NCBI GenBank assembly: GCA_026545225.1 | Contig: CM048852.1 | Span: 10,278,501-10,342,500, forward strand | Origin: Cornus controversa | Lineage: Eukaryota > Streptophyta > Magnoliopsida > Cornales > Cornaceae | Length of the DNA: 64,000 bases | Direction of reading: 5' to 3' | Shown here: positions 13,851 to 24,118 of the stretch, piece by piece | How positions within the stretch are numbered: position 1 is the first letter of the stretch | Layout: every line of letters starts with the position of its first letter | Position numbers and translations under genes: made by a program | Notes under the pieces: model-generated | Databases searched by the model: none | Seen by the model: only the letters and a program-made list of their open reading frames with translations | What the model was told of the DNA's origin: nothing

Positions 13851-14416
13851 AAACTCATATACTTATATTATTTAAGTCATAAAGATATTTATACTAACAG
13901 ACTAAACCCATGCAAATTATATTAATCTTTAATTTAGCATAATAAAATTAAACGATACATAAAAAATCTATAGACTGAGGCTAGTGTTGGACTCTATTTC
14001 CTTAAGATAATTAATGCCTTGCTAGGTGTTAAATGGACTTAACATCACTTGTCTCTCATGAAACAACGATCTCTCGCTAATTGATAGCAACACTCCAAAT
14101 CAATTAACCTAGTGAACCAACCTTGTGTTTATACCCTCTCTTGACTTGACTTGGAAAAAAAATTAACTTGAAATTGAAATAAAATCAATTTGAATCACTT
14201 GGTTTGAACCCATGTGATTGGCTAATAACATTGGGTTTAAGTGGTTTGAACCCATATGTCAATGGCTGGAACCCAGTGGCTTGACCTCATATTTGATGAG
14301 AGAGGAGAGAAGAATGGAATTGAATCAATTTTTGCATTTGAAAATGGGTTATTTATAGAGCCCAAGGTGCCTTTTCAACTTGATCCGAACAGACATGGGG
14401 CATGTCCATTTGGTTC
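13851..14416. other. unassigned AT-rich stretch
   Basis: I see no convincing gene. Phrases such as GGTTTGAACCCA recur at about 14202 and 14239, suggesting a decayed repeat, but I find no ends or target duplication. Confidence 0.5.
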
Positions 14417-14885
14417 GAACCTATATAGACCAGGAGCAATTTTGACCAGTTTTCTTTTATTTCTATTTATTGTCATATAAATGATGTAAAATAATGTTAT
14501 GTGCATTATAAACTTAAAATGCATGTTTGGGGACTTGTTTAGAAGTCGAGGGATTTTTTAAGTCATTTGGTTCATTTTGAGATTTTCGAGTCAACGGAGC
14601 TCGGGACACTTGGTTTGAAATGTTAAAAAAGTTAAGAAAGATATTTTGGAGTCGTAACTGCTTTTGAAATCAAAAATGGAGGTCGGGAGGGTATGTTAAG
14701 TAGCCCGGGGGAATTTTAGTCATTTCGTGCCCCGTGATATTATAAATATCTATATGGCTGAGATCTCAGCCATTTGAAAAACTAGAGACAGTCGGCCATT
14801 GCTCTCTTTCTCTCCCTTTTCATCTCTTCTCATTCTCTCTTTATATGAATGAATGTTGACATATATGTGTATTCATGGTATGTGA

Positions 14886-15175
14886 GAATATGATGTATGC
14901 TAAGATTGATATAAAGTATGAATATATGTAGGAGAGCATGAGAAATATGTTATGTGTTATGTGTGCCTAATGTCTATGTGTGTGTGTGTGTGTGTGTGTG
15001 TCTATATATATATATATAATGCATGCTAAGATTGATATAAAGTATGAATGTATGTAGGAGAGCATGAGAAATATGTTATGTGTTATATGTGCCTAATGTG
15101 CATGTGTGTGTGTATATATATATACATTCATACTTTATATCAATCCTAGCATGCATCATATATATATATATATAT
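14886..15175. repeat. direct plus inverted repeats with (TG)n and (TA)n tracts in the Tekay-like LTR
   Basis: A segment of about 95 bp containing GCTAAGATTGATATAAAGTA occurs at 14896 and again at 15023, followed each time by TG and TA dinucleotide runs. A shorter inverted copy, ACTTTATATCAATCCTAGCA, lies at 15131-15150. The second direct copy and the inverted copy could pair as a hairpin. Confidence 0.85.
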
Positions 15176-16034
15176 TGGAGATTTGTCCAAGTAAGCCATA
15201 TATGGGGTTCGAAGTTGTCCAACTATGTAATGGAAGTGGTAAAAATGTCCACTATGATATGACCATCAGAGTTGTCCAATCATGCCTAGGCTAATGCCTA
15301 GAAATCAGAGTAGTCCAAATTTATGTGATCGTTAGAGTTCTCCAATCACAATGGGAAGACCAATATATTGTCAAAAATGTATGATTTTCGAAGTTGCCCA
15401 ATCATACGAGTGTCGTTGGAGTTGTCCAACACTACATAACCATCGGAGTTGAACAATCATGTCTAAGTATCGGATTATGACCGAGAAATATGTAAATTTA
15501 AATATGCTTATGTGTTTAAATATTAAACACGATGACCGTTTTAATGCATACATGTATTGCATTGGATTAGTTTGACATACAAGTGTTAAGCATGTCATGT
15601 AGAATAACGACATCATGATTGCATATCATGTAGGTTAGTGTAGGGTCGATACCTATGTGGGTTGGGGCATTCCTACTGAGCTAATTGTTTGCTCACCCCT
15701 CTTCTCCCAAACTTTTTTAGATAAGACATTACCAATAGATGGAACTTGAGTAACTACATGGAGTACACGATATCATTTTTGGTGTTTTGTGTATCTATTT
15801 ATGTATGTGTCATGTTTACACTTTTGAGAAACTAAACAATGTATGTGTTTTTTGAACTTGATCCGATGATTATGATGTAATAGAGTTATGTTTATGATTT
15901 CAAATGCTTCTGCACGTGATTTTAGATATATATAAAATGTATGATGATGTATGTGGAGTTGATTCGTAATGGTGAATGAGTTTTGAATGTCTTAATGGAA
16001 AAATAGGATTTAACAAGATTTTCTACCGAGGGGC

Positions 16035-16203
16035 TTCGATTAATTGCATACCCATCTTCGATTAATCGAAAACCCATGTTCGGTTAATCAGAGAAAATGA
16101 ATAAATTTGGATTCCAAAACCCGCATGTTACGATTAAAGTTTCAATAGAACTTCAATTAATCGCAGCTTCAATTAATCAAAAGTACCTATTTGATTAATC
16201 GAA
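16035..16203. repeat. palindromic motif tract, TTCGATTAATCGAA type
   Basis: Within about 170 bp there are seven or so variants of one short palindrome. The perfect 14-bp form TTCGATTAATCGAA is at 16057-16070. Variants include TTCGATTAATTG, TTCGGTTAATCA, ACGATTAAAG, TTCAATTAATCG and TTGATTAATCGAA. The tract sits in the downstream half of the Tekay-like LTR, just before the nested insertion. Confidence 0.85.
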
Positions 16204-16222
16204 GGTACTGTTCACAGCATGT

Positions 16223-18240
16223 TGTTGAACCAAGGTTATCTTAGCGTTTTTTATGATAACAAAACATTGTGAGTGTTAGAATTTTATGTTTATTTGAGTT
16301 TGTGCTTAAATATGTTACATTTTGAGAAGACTCAAAGTAAGACAAGAGAATCAATGAAACTTGAAAAGGTAGTCAAAGCTCACATTGATCACGCCCATCT
16401 TTGTCCAAAAGCTTATATTAAGGACATTGCAAAAGGATGAAGACACTATAATCAAAAGAAAGAAGACTTCATCTAATGTACATCAAGATCAATAAAGACA
16501 TTTAAGATTGGGTAGTTTAGTCTTGGTGAGTGTATAAGTAATCTTTGTAAAGTTACTTTGGTGTACTCACATGAAAGCTCTAGGACAAGGCATAACATTC
16601 ACATCATTCATAAGTCTTTAGATCATAAGTAATAGGTCATGAACTTCATTTATAATATCATGAGACATTTACTAAAGTTGAGTTAGTTCAAGCTTTTATA
16701 AGCTTTGGAAGAACTTAACTATTAAGCCATAACTAGGACTATGTCTTTCAATCATATCATTTGGAATGATGTCTAAGAGTGAGAGCAATAAGGCTTTGAA
16801 TTATTTGTTTAAATCATGAAGTCTTAAATAATATTGAGATGATCTCTAATTGAAAATACCTTTAATTCTCAATATTCACATTTAGTGAAGTTGTGAAGTC
16901 AAAGACCTTGGACCAAATTGATTTATTTCATAAGGCTATAGTTGACTTTGAGGATGTTCAAACATTCAAAGAACCCATCTCATAATCTAAAATTGATTCT
17001 AAGACTACATGCATCTTATTTTAGTATCCATGATTGGTTTTTAGCATTTTAGAATATGACTTGATCTTAATGAAGCATTCGTTCATTAATCCTTGATGTT
17101 TTAGGCTTATTTAAGCTTTAACAGAGTTGCCTTTCAAATGAGTTTTAAAACAGTTGACTTATTCAACTTGAATAGTCGATTTTTTTAAACAGCACATTTT
17201 TGGCATTTCTAGAGCACTAAAGTAAAAGACTATTCCATTTCATATAGTCGACTATTTTTCTATTTTCGTTAATGAAATTTTGTGAAATAGTCGACTTATT
17301 GTTTTGAGAAAGTTGACTCTTTCTGACAGCGTGAATCTAACACTTTGAAGGCTCAAATATAGTCGACTGCTTTAGGCAGAAAGTCTACTACTTTTGAGAA
17401 ATTTTGTAAGGGTTCTCTCTAAGTCCAAAAAAGAGAAAGGTTCATTCTCTACCTTATAAGGAGAATGATTTGGTAACGTTCTCTGCCTATTAGAATGAGC
17501 AATGATTATCTCTTAGCCATCAAAAGAGAAAAGAAGTCCAAGTTATGCCTTGGCAAAGAAGCCTTTGTGAGGTTTTCATCGAAGCAAAGAAGCCCAAGTG
17601 GTTCACTTAGCAATTCTATGGTTTAGTTTCCACCCTTAAGGGAAGCTCTATAATGGAATCCTTAAGAGGTGCTCTTGAGGCATGGACGTAGGCAAGAGGG
17701 GCCAAACCATGTAAAAATCATGGTGTTACTTCGTTTGCATTTCTCTATCCTTAGACTCTTTTATTTGCTAGCTTTTCATTTATTCAAATTACATATGTTT
17801 TATATATGAATGTTATAAGTTTATATGTTTTAATTCGTATGAGGATGATGGGATGAATGCTTAGAGTATATTGGTTAAGTTATGGAATTGATTAAATTGT
17901 TACTTGATTGAGTATTTACTTGATTATCTTTTTGCTAATCAATTTGCATATCATGTGTTTGATAAAATGTGCAGTCAACATTTTCACACACTACAAGTAT
18001 GATATGTTACACATACATGAACACTTACATCTGTTGTATCCACTAGATCATTTAAGTGCATAATAGATAGAGCATTCTCATTCTCACTTGATTAATATAT
18101 AAGTTCACCAAGTGTCTGATAAAAGTTCATTCCATCTATTTTTTGTCAAAACAAGCTAAACTAAAAAAGTTTCATCATTTGCCATAAATCCTATTCACCC
18201 CTCCCCCACCCCCCTTTCTAGGGTCAATTATTGGGTAACA
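16223..18240 (+). mobile_element. Copia-type (SIRE/Maximus-like) solo LTR, 2018 bp, nested
   Basis: It starts TGTTGAACCAAGGTTATC and ends GGGTCAATTATTGGGTAACA. The perfect 5-bp duplication CATGT flanks it at 16218-16222 and 18241-18245. The C-rich run near the end (CACCCCTCCCCCACC) and the GATAACAAAAC near the start resemble SIRE/Maximus Copia LTRs. That family call is recalled similarity. No coding sequence is present. It is younger than the Tekay-like LTR it interrupts. Confidence 0.85.
17150..17390. repeat. palindromic motif tract, ATAGTCGACTAT type
   Basis: The perfect 12-bp palindrome ATAGTCGACTAT is at 17244-17255. Around it lie variants such as CAGTTGACTTATTC, AATAGTCGATTT, AAATAGTCGACTTATT, AAAGTTGACTC, ATAGTCGACTGC and AAGTCTACTAC. 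The tract lies in the interior of the nested Copia-like solo LTR. Confidence 0.85.
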
Positions 18241-18483
18241 CATGTGTTCAAATGGACATAGGTCATTCGTTTTGAAATGGAATTGAGTGTAGTTTTCTTT
18301 GAAATAAAGTGATTTTGAATCCCTTTTCTAATGGGCTTGTTTCCATCTTGACATTTTAGACTCGTACAAAATTAAGTCTTGGGATCGAAGGGTTCAAGTG
18401 TGTGAGCTAGTTGAAGTTTCATAGTTCACCCCCCATTTCTCTTGCTCTTAACTGGGTGTTAAAAATCGGGGTGTGACAGAACC

Positions 18484-19448
18484 GTTAGGGGATGTAATGG
18501 TTCAACCCAAATCAGCACCAAAGTGCCTATTTGATTATTAACTAAATCCAATGGTTATAAACCATTTAACCCTTAACCATCTTCAAAGGGATCAACCCGT
18601 GTTCCCACTTGAATTAATTCGGTATTAGACCAGCCCAAATACACCACTAAGCCCACTCTAAATTAAAAAGTTAATTTAGATAGAAGTCCAAGGTTTGGAA
18701 GCCATTTTCTCATTCATTCAGAAACATATTTGAGAAAATAAATATACCAGGCTCATTTACCCTTGGAGAAGAATGCATTCTAACCCAGATCCATTCCAAA
18801 ATCTTAGTGGGGCCCACTTTATTTTTTGGTCCAAAATGGCTTAATCAAAGCTAGTTTCCAACACAAAGAACTTCCACTATTTTTTTCTTGCAAGAAACTC
18901 AGACACCCATTTGTTCACAAGAATATTTGAACGCGATATTCCACTCATCATGTAGAAGTGTAACATAGTCTGCGTGGGTATTTACTATTTAACCATTAAT
19001 GGGAGAATTAAAACTTCAACAAGACAGCATACTTTCAAAAGGCTTGAATTAGGAATTTAATTTTTCATATACATATTATATCAAGTGATGGATTATAGGG
19101 GAAAAACACTAAGAGGGACTAGTCTAGTAGTATCTATTTACATTTCAAAATAGAATGTTGATGATTCAAATCCCTATAGGGCACATTGAGTTTGTGAATT
19201 ATAACAAAACCACCATAACCTAGCCCGATAGGTTGATGGATTGAGTGTAGTCTTTAGGTTTTGACACATGACTCGTAGAAGTCTCTCAGCTGCCCGAAAA
19301 TATTTTAACCATTTGTTTTGAGTAACGAATAACCATTCTAACAAGATATCATTTAAACTTGTGACTTCACCATAAACTTGGGATATCGGCAAACCACAAA
19401 TATCACTTAAAATTGTTGAACATTTTCACTTTTTTCTATTTTATAATT
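18484..19448. other. spacer between two Tekay-like LTRs
   Basis: I see no gene. A short stretch around 19120-19165 ends in GATGATTCAAATCCC, reminiscent of a tRNA-type B box as in SINEs, but no matching A box or tail is convincing. Confidence 0.5.
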
Positions 19449-19753
19449 TGTCACACCCTAATTTCGGACTCCCGAAAATGAGGGTGATTATGTTAAACAT
19501 CTATACTCCTAATCATAATTACTCTCTGATATCATGCTCTGATACCAAGTTGTCACGCCCCGATTTTTGACTCCCGAAATGAGGGTGATTATGTTAAACA
19601 TCCATACTCTTAATCACAATTACTCTCTGATATCATGCTCTGATACTAAGCTGTCATGCTCCAATTTTTGATATCTGAAAATGGGGGTGATTAAGTCACA
19701 CGTCATCACATCACATTAACAATCTCACTTTGATATCCTATTCGGATAACTAG
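19449..19753. repeat. tandem repeat, three units of about 101 bp at the LTR end
   Basis: Units begin at about 19449, 19551 and 19652. Each starts with a TGTCAC/TGTCAT form of the LTR end, followed by CCCGAAA, GAGGGTGATTA and, in the first two, ATCATGCTCTGATAC. Units 1 and 2 are nearly identical and unit 3 is diverged. A fourth TGTCAC follows at 19755. Confidence 0.85.
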
Positions 19754-19974
19754 TTGTCACATTCTGAGATCCGAATCATCGAAGACTCTGCCTCTATACC
19801 CGAATCCCGAGGATGAGACCGTCCATCAAGTCTCAATGAACTACCTGTAATCTAAATTACAATAAAAGCTTAACCACGTACACATATGACTCAACATCAA
19901 CTAATCCCAATGGGCCCAGACCTAACCTCCTATGCTTGTCCAACTCATCTCAAATATCCAACTCAACCATGCAA

Positions 19975-20163
19975 TACGATACATTGTAATGTTTGTTTCG
20001 ATGCATCGTAATTTACGATGCATCACAGATGTTGCGTAACATCCTACGAAAAGCTCTGGTTATTGACCCAATCCTCCAACTTAATTACAATACATCGTCT
20101 TTGGTACTTCGATGCATCGTAATCCGACGATGCATTGTAATAGAGATTACGATTCATCATAAT
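19975..20163. repeat. palindromic motif tract, CGATGCATCG type
   Basis: The perfect palindrome CGATGCATCG occurs at 19999-20008 and 20110-20119, within TTCGATGCATCGTAA. Variants fill the gaps: TACGATACATTGTAA, TTACGATGCATCACA, TACAATACATCGTC, ACGATGCATTGTAA and TTACGATTCATCATAA. The tract occupies the part of this LTR that corresponds to the TTCGATTAATCGAA tract of the other Tekay-like LTR. Confidence 0.9.
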
Positions 20164-22039
20164 CACTCGACCTGCAATCCTTGCCTTTCTCTTAAGTGAT
20201 CACAATCCTTACCATTCACTCAATTACACATCTTAAGTCCTTAGGTTCATCCATACAACATTTTCAAATATTTGAAAAGTTAAAACATCATACATTTGAA
20301 CCAAATGATACATATCATTGAACATACTTTCAAAATCCACAAGTCAACCTCGTATACATACATAAAAGATCTAAATTGTAACTCAAGTTACATATCCATA
20401 GTTCAACTATAACTAAATCAACATGCCACAAGCCGGCATGGATAATCATACACATAATATCCAAAAATAATGCCAAAAAATTACAAGAAGCTCCACTTGG
20501 ATACTCAAGTATCGTCCGTCATCAGTGCCTTATCTATAAAAAGGTTTTTTTTGGGGGGGGGGGAGGAGGAGTGAGTAAATCAACGAGCTCAGTAGGAATG
20601 CTCCAACCCACCTCGGCATCGACTCAACACTGACCTACATGATATGTATGTTGCTACACTACATGACACATTCCACATTCTCATGTCAAACCAACATAAA
20701 TGCAATTCAAGTAGTAAATGCATTTAACTCATACATCATGCTTACCAATTTAAACACATAAGTAACAAGATATTTACATCTTCTTCACGACACTCGTATG
20801 ATTGGGCAACTCCAACGATCATGTATTATTGGCAATATATTGGTCTTACCATTTTAATTTCGCATCCTCACATGAATGGTCACATTCCGTCGATCATGAG
20901 ATAACAACCCGTGATTGGTCCCAGTTCGAAGGTCATGTGGTAGTAGGATTGGATATCTCCGAATATCATACTATGTGATTATTTTCACCACTTCAAATAC
21001 ATGGTTAGGCATCTTCGATTTCCATGTACGATACACGTGGACAACACTTCGATATACACACACGTTCTCATTAGGTACATATATCACATAACATGTATTT
21101 TTCACGCTCTTCAATGCATATTCTTGTCATAATTAATTCTAGCATGAATTCTATCTACACATTTTCCATATAAACACATATATGATCCAACTCATACATA
21201 TAACTCACATATACTTACATTACACAACATAGCTAAGCATGTTCTCATTTCATACATATTGCATGTATAGTCACTCAATTCATCATATATTACAATATGA
21301 ACAACATAGTATGCATAAATCATAAGGAGGGAAAGAGCACAATACAAACAACCCTAACACCCTCCCTCACATGCCAAAACTCAACTTATACCTTCCCAAA
21401 TTCACCAAAACCCTAGAATCGATGACTAAGAGAGAAGAAACACCCCTATCTCGAATTTGAAGACTTTCTAGCAAATCTTCAAGTATTCCTCCAAGTTCTA
21501 CCTTGCCAAAACCTCAGTTTTTTCAGTTCAAACCGAAATCCTTGACCCATGCTACAAGTTATCCTTCTCCGAAAACCTCCGAATCTAAGTCTATGGCTTT
21601 CAAAATGAAGAGAAAAGAAGAGAAAGAGAGAGATGGGCATGTGGTTCTGTGGCTGAAATCCCCAGCCTTAGATATTTATAATATCTAGGGCGTAAAATGA
21701 CCAAAATGCCCTCGGGCCACTTAATGTACCCTCCTAACCTCCATTTTCGATTCTGAAAGTGGCTACGGCTCTGAAATCACTTCTTCAACTCTTTAAATAT
21801 TTCATTTGGTTTAAAATAAAAAAAATACTTTTTAAAATTTTTATGAATTTTCGAGCCCACCCGACCCATGTCTCATTCTCAATTTTACCCAAACACTTCC
21901 AAAACTTTCCAAAACCTTTAAACAAGTTCCCAAACATGTTTTCTATACTTAAAACATGTTAAACATTATTTAAAATGAATTTATGGCAAAAATGATGAAT
22001 ATATCAAAAATTGATCAAAATTGGACCTGGTCTCTATAA

Positions 22040-24118
22040 CTTTTCCACCTTTAAGGAATTTTGTCCTTGAAATTAAAAACATACCTCAAGTGGCAAACAA
22101 CCCAAGTACATTGAACGGACTTCTTGTCTCCGTTCTCACGTAACCTCTTTGACTTTGTGATGCCTCTAAAGCACTTTAACCAACGGAGTGGTTTTGCCAA
22201 TGTGAGTGGACAACTCTAACGATCACAAGTTTCATGGACAATTTTAAATTCTAGGCCTCAGCTTTGGTATGATGGGGCAACTCCGATGGTCATACCCTAG
22301 TGGATAATTATACCATTTCTGTGATATGGTTGGACAATTTCGAACCCCATATACGGCTCACTTGGACAATCCTTCGAAGCACTTACTCTTTAGAGTCCAA
22401 AATCTGAATTGGTTTATCCTCATACGACACATTTTCCTCCACCTCAAGATCTGTCCAATCTAACACATGTGAAGGGTTCATACTATCTCAACTTTGAAAC
22501 GTGGAAAGTATTATGCACCTTTGACATTTGTGGTGGCAATGCTAAGTGATATGCAACCTCACCTACACGATCCAATATCTCAAACGGATCGATAAACCAT
22601 GGCGCTAGCTTTTCGTTACACCCGAATCTCATCAAACCTCTTCGTGGGGAGACTTTTTGAAAGACATGGTCTCCCATCTCAAATGTCAAAGGCCGCCGCC
22701 TTCTATCATCGTAACTTTTCTGACAACTCAGAACGGTAAGCAATTGCTATCTTATCACCTTTATCTTTTCTGTAGTCTTTCGGACTATATCTGACGCCAA
22801 AATAATAGTCTTTCCGACCTTTGTCCAATAAATAGATGGCCTACAAGGTCTATTGTATAATGTCTCAAATGGAGCCATTTTGGTTAATCTATCCACAATG
22901 ACCCAAATTACGTCGTAACTCTTCCTCGACCTCAGTATTCCTGTCACAAAGTCCACAATGACGTATTCTCACTTCCACATAGCCACCGGTAACAGTTGTA
23001 AAAAACTCACCGGTCTTTGATGCTCGGCTTTCACATGTTGGCAAGTGAGGCGGCACCTTGTCACAAATCCTTTTTCATACCCTTCCACTAATACTGTTGG
23101 GAACCGTATACAACAACTCTCTCGATTTGCATCAACACACATCCCAATTTATCCCATGAAATCAGTAGATCACATAACCCAAACCACGTTTGAGAATTAT
23201 CATTATTGGAGCACTAGTAAGTCTACTTTTCAACTCCATAAAAGAATGCTCGCAAGCATCATCTCGCACAAACTTAACTCCTTTACGAGTAAGCTTAGTC
23301 ATTAATGCCACTAACTTAAAAAGTCTTTTACAAAACGCCGGTAATAACCCGCTAGCCCCAAAAAGTAATATATCTCAAATACGTTCTTCGGCCTTTCCCA
23401 ATTCATTATCACCTCGATCTTAGAAGGATCCACAGAAACTTCTCTTTCAAACACCACGTATCCCAGGAACTTCACTTTTGTTGGCCCAAATTCATACTTT
23501 TCATATTTGGCATACAAACGGTGTTCCTTCAAAATTTATAACATTGTTCTCAAATGGATCTCATGTCCTCCATAGAAGAAGAATACATAAGAATATCATC
23601 CACAAATACCACCAAAAATCTATCCAAGTACACATTGAAGACTCAGTTCATTAAGTCCATGAATGCCGCCGATGCGTTCGTTAAACCAATTGGCATCACT
23701 AGAAACTTATATTGTACATATCTAATCTGAAAAGTTATCTTCGGAATGTCCTCATCCCTTACCCTCAACTGGTAATACTTCGAACTCAGGTTGATCTTTG
23801 AAAAACAAGTTGAACCCTTGAGTTGATCAAACAAGTCATCTATCCTTGGCAAATGATACTTGTTCTTGATCTTTGCTTGGTTCAATTTTTGGTAGTCTAC
23901 GCATAACCGCAATAATCCGTCCTTCTTTTTAGCAAAGTGGACTGGAGCTCGCTAAGGTGATGTACTAGGTCGTACAAATTCCTTATTCAATAACTCTTGC
24001 AATTAATCTTTCAACTCCTTTAATTTTGCTGGAGCTATATGGTACGATGCCATAAAGATGGGCGTGGTACTGGGAGTTAGATCAATGCCAAACACCACAT
24101 CCCGCATCGGAGGTAATT
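22040..24118 (-). pseudogene. Tekay/Del-like pol remnant (RT, RNase H, integrase C-end), decayed
   Basis: On the minus strand the order is: a pre-RT segment (24110-24003, [10 protein letters not shown]), RT (23912-23643, [20 protein letters not shown]), the active-site region FVDDILMYSS (about 23600), the RNase H start (LGLAGYYRRFVKDFLS, near 23330), an integrase core (DRLTKMAPF, near 22880), and the integrase end (LAPWFIDPFEILDRVGEVAY, near 22600). Most of RNase H and of the integrase core are deleted: DRLTKMAPF is followed directly by a segment normally far downstream. Stops and frameshifts are frequent. The copy is dead. Confidence 0.85.
22199..22371 (-). repeat. LTR-like segment lying inside the pol 3' end
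   Basis: Read on the minus strand this stretch has TTGTCCAAGTGAGCC, ATATGGGGTTCGAAATTGTCC, TGACCATCGGAGTTG and GTGATCGTTAGAGTTGTCCA in order. The Tekay-like solo LTR has the same phrases at 15186-15350. It interrupts what looks like the chromodomain-proximal end of pol, between a KEQVLRR-like and an HSV-like part. Confidence 0.65.

Larger units (their letters stand above)
14422..18478 (+). mobile_element. Tekay/Del-like solo LTR, interrupted by a nested solo LTR
   Basis: The block ends in CGGGGTGTGACA and is flanked by GAACC at 14417-14421 and 18479-18483, a 5-bp target duplication. The left end has decayed to TATATAGACC, matching the opposite-strand copy at 22039. Subtracting the nested element (16223-18240) and its target duplication leaves an LTR of about 2.0 kb. 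It shares with the second copy the segments GGAGGTCGGGAGGGTA (near 14680), GCATTCCTACTGAGCT (near 15667) and a set of GTTGTCCAA phrases (15180-15470). No internal region remains, so this is a solo LTR. Confidence 0.85.
19449..22039 (-). mobile_element. Tekay/Del-like LTR (3' LTR of a minus-strand element)
   Basis: In plus orientation the block opens with TGTCACACCC, the reverse of the GGGTGTGACA end of the solo LTR at 18478. At its other side it joins decayed pol through a purine-rich stretch (AAAGGTGGAAAAG). It shares the order of conserved phrases with 14422-18478, including GAGCTCAGTAGGAATG at 20586 and CTCCTAACCTCCATTTTC at 21731. It is about 2.6 kb, partly because of tandem repeats at its outer end. 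The partner 5' LTR is not in place. Confidence 0.75.
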
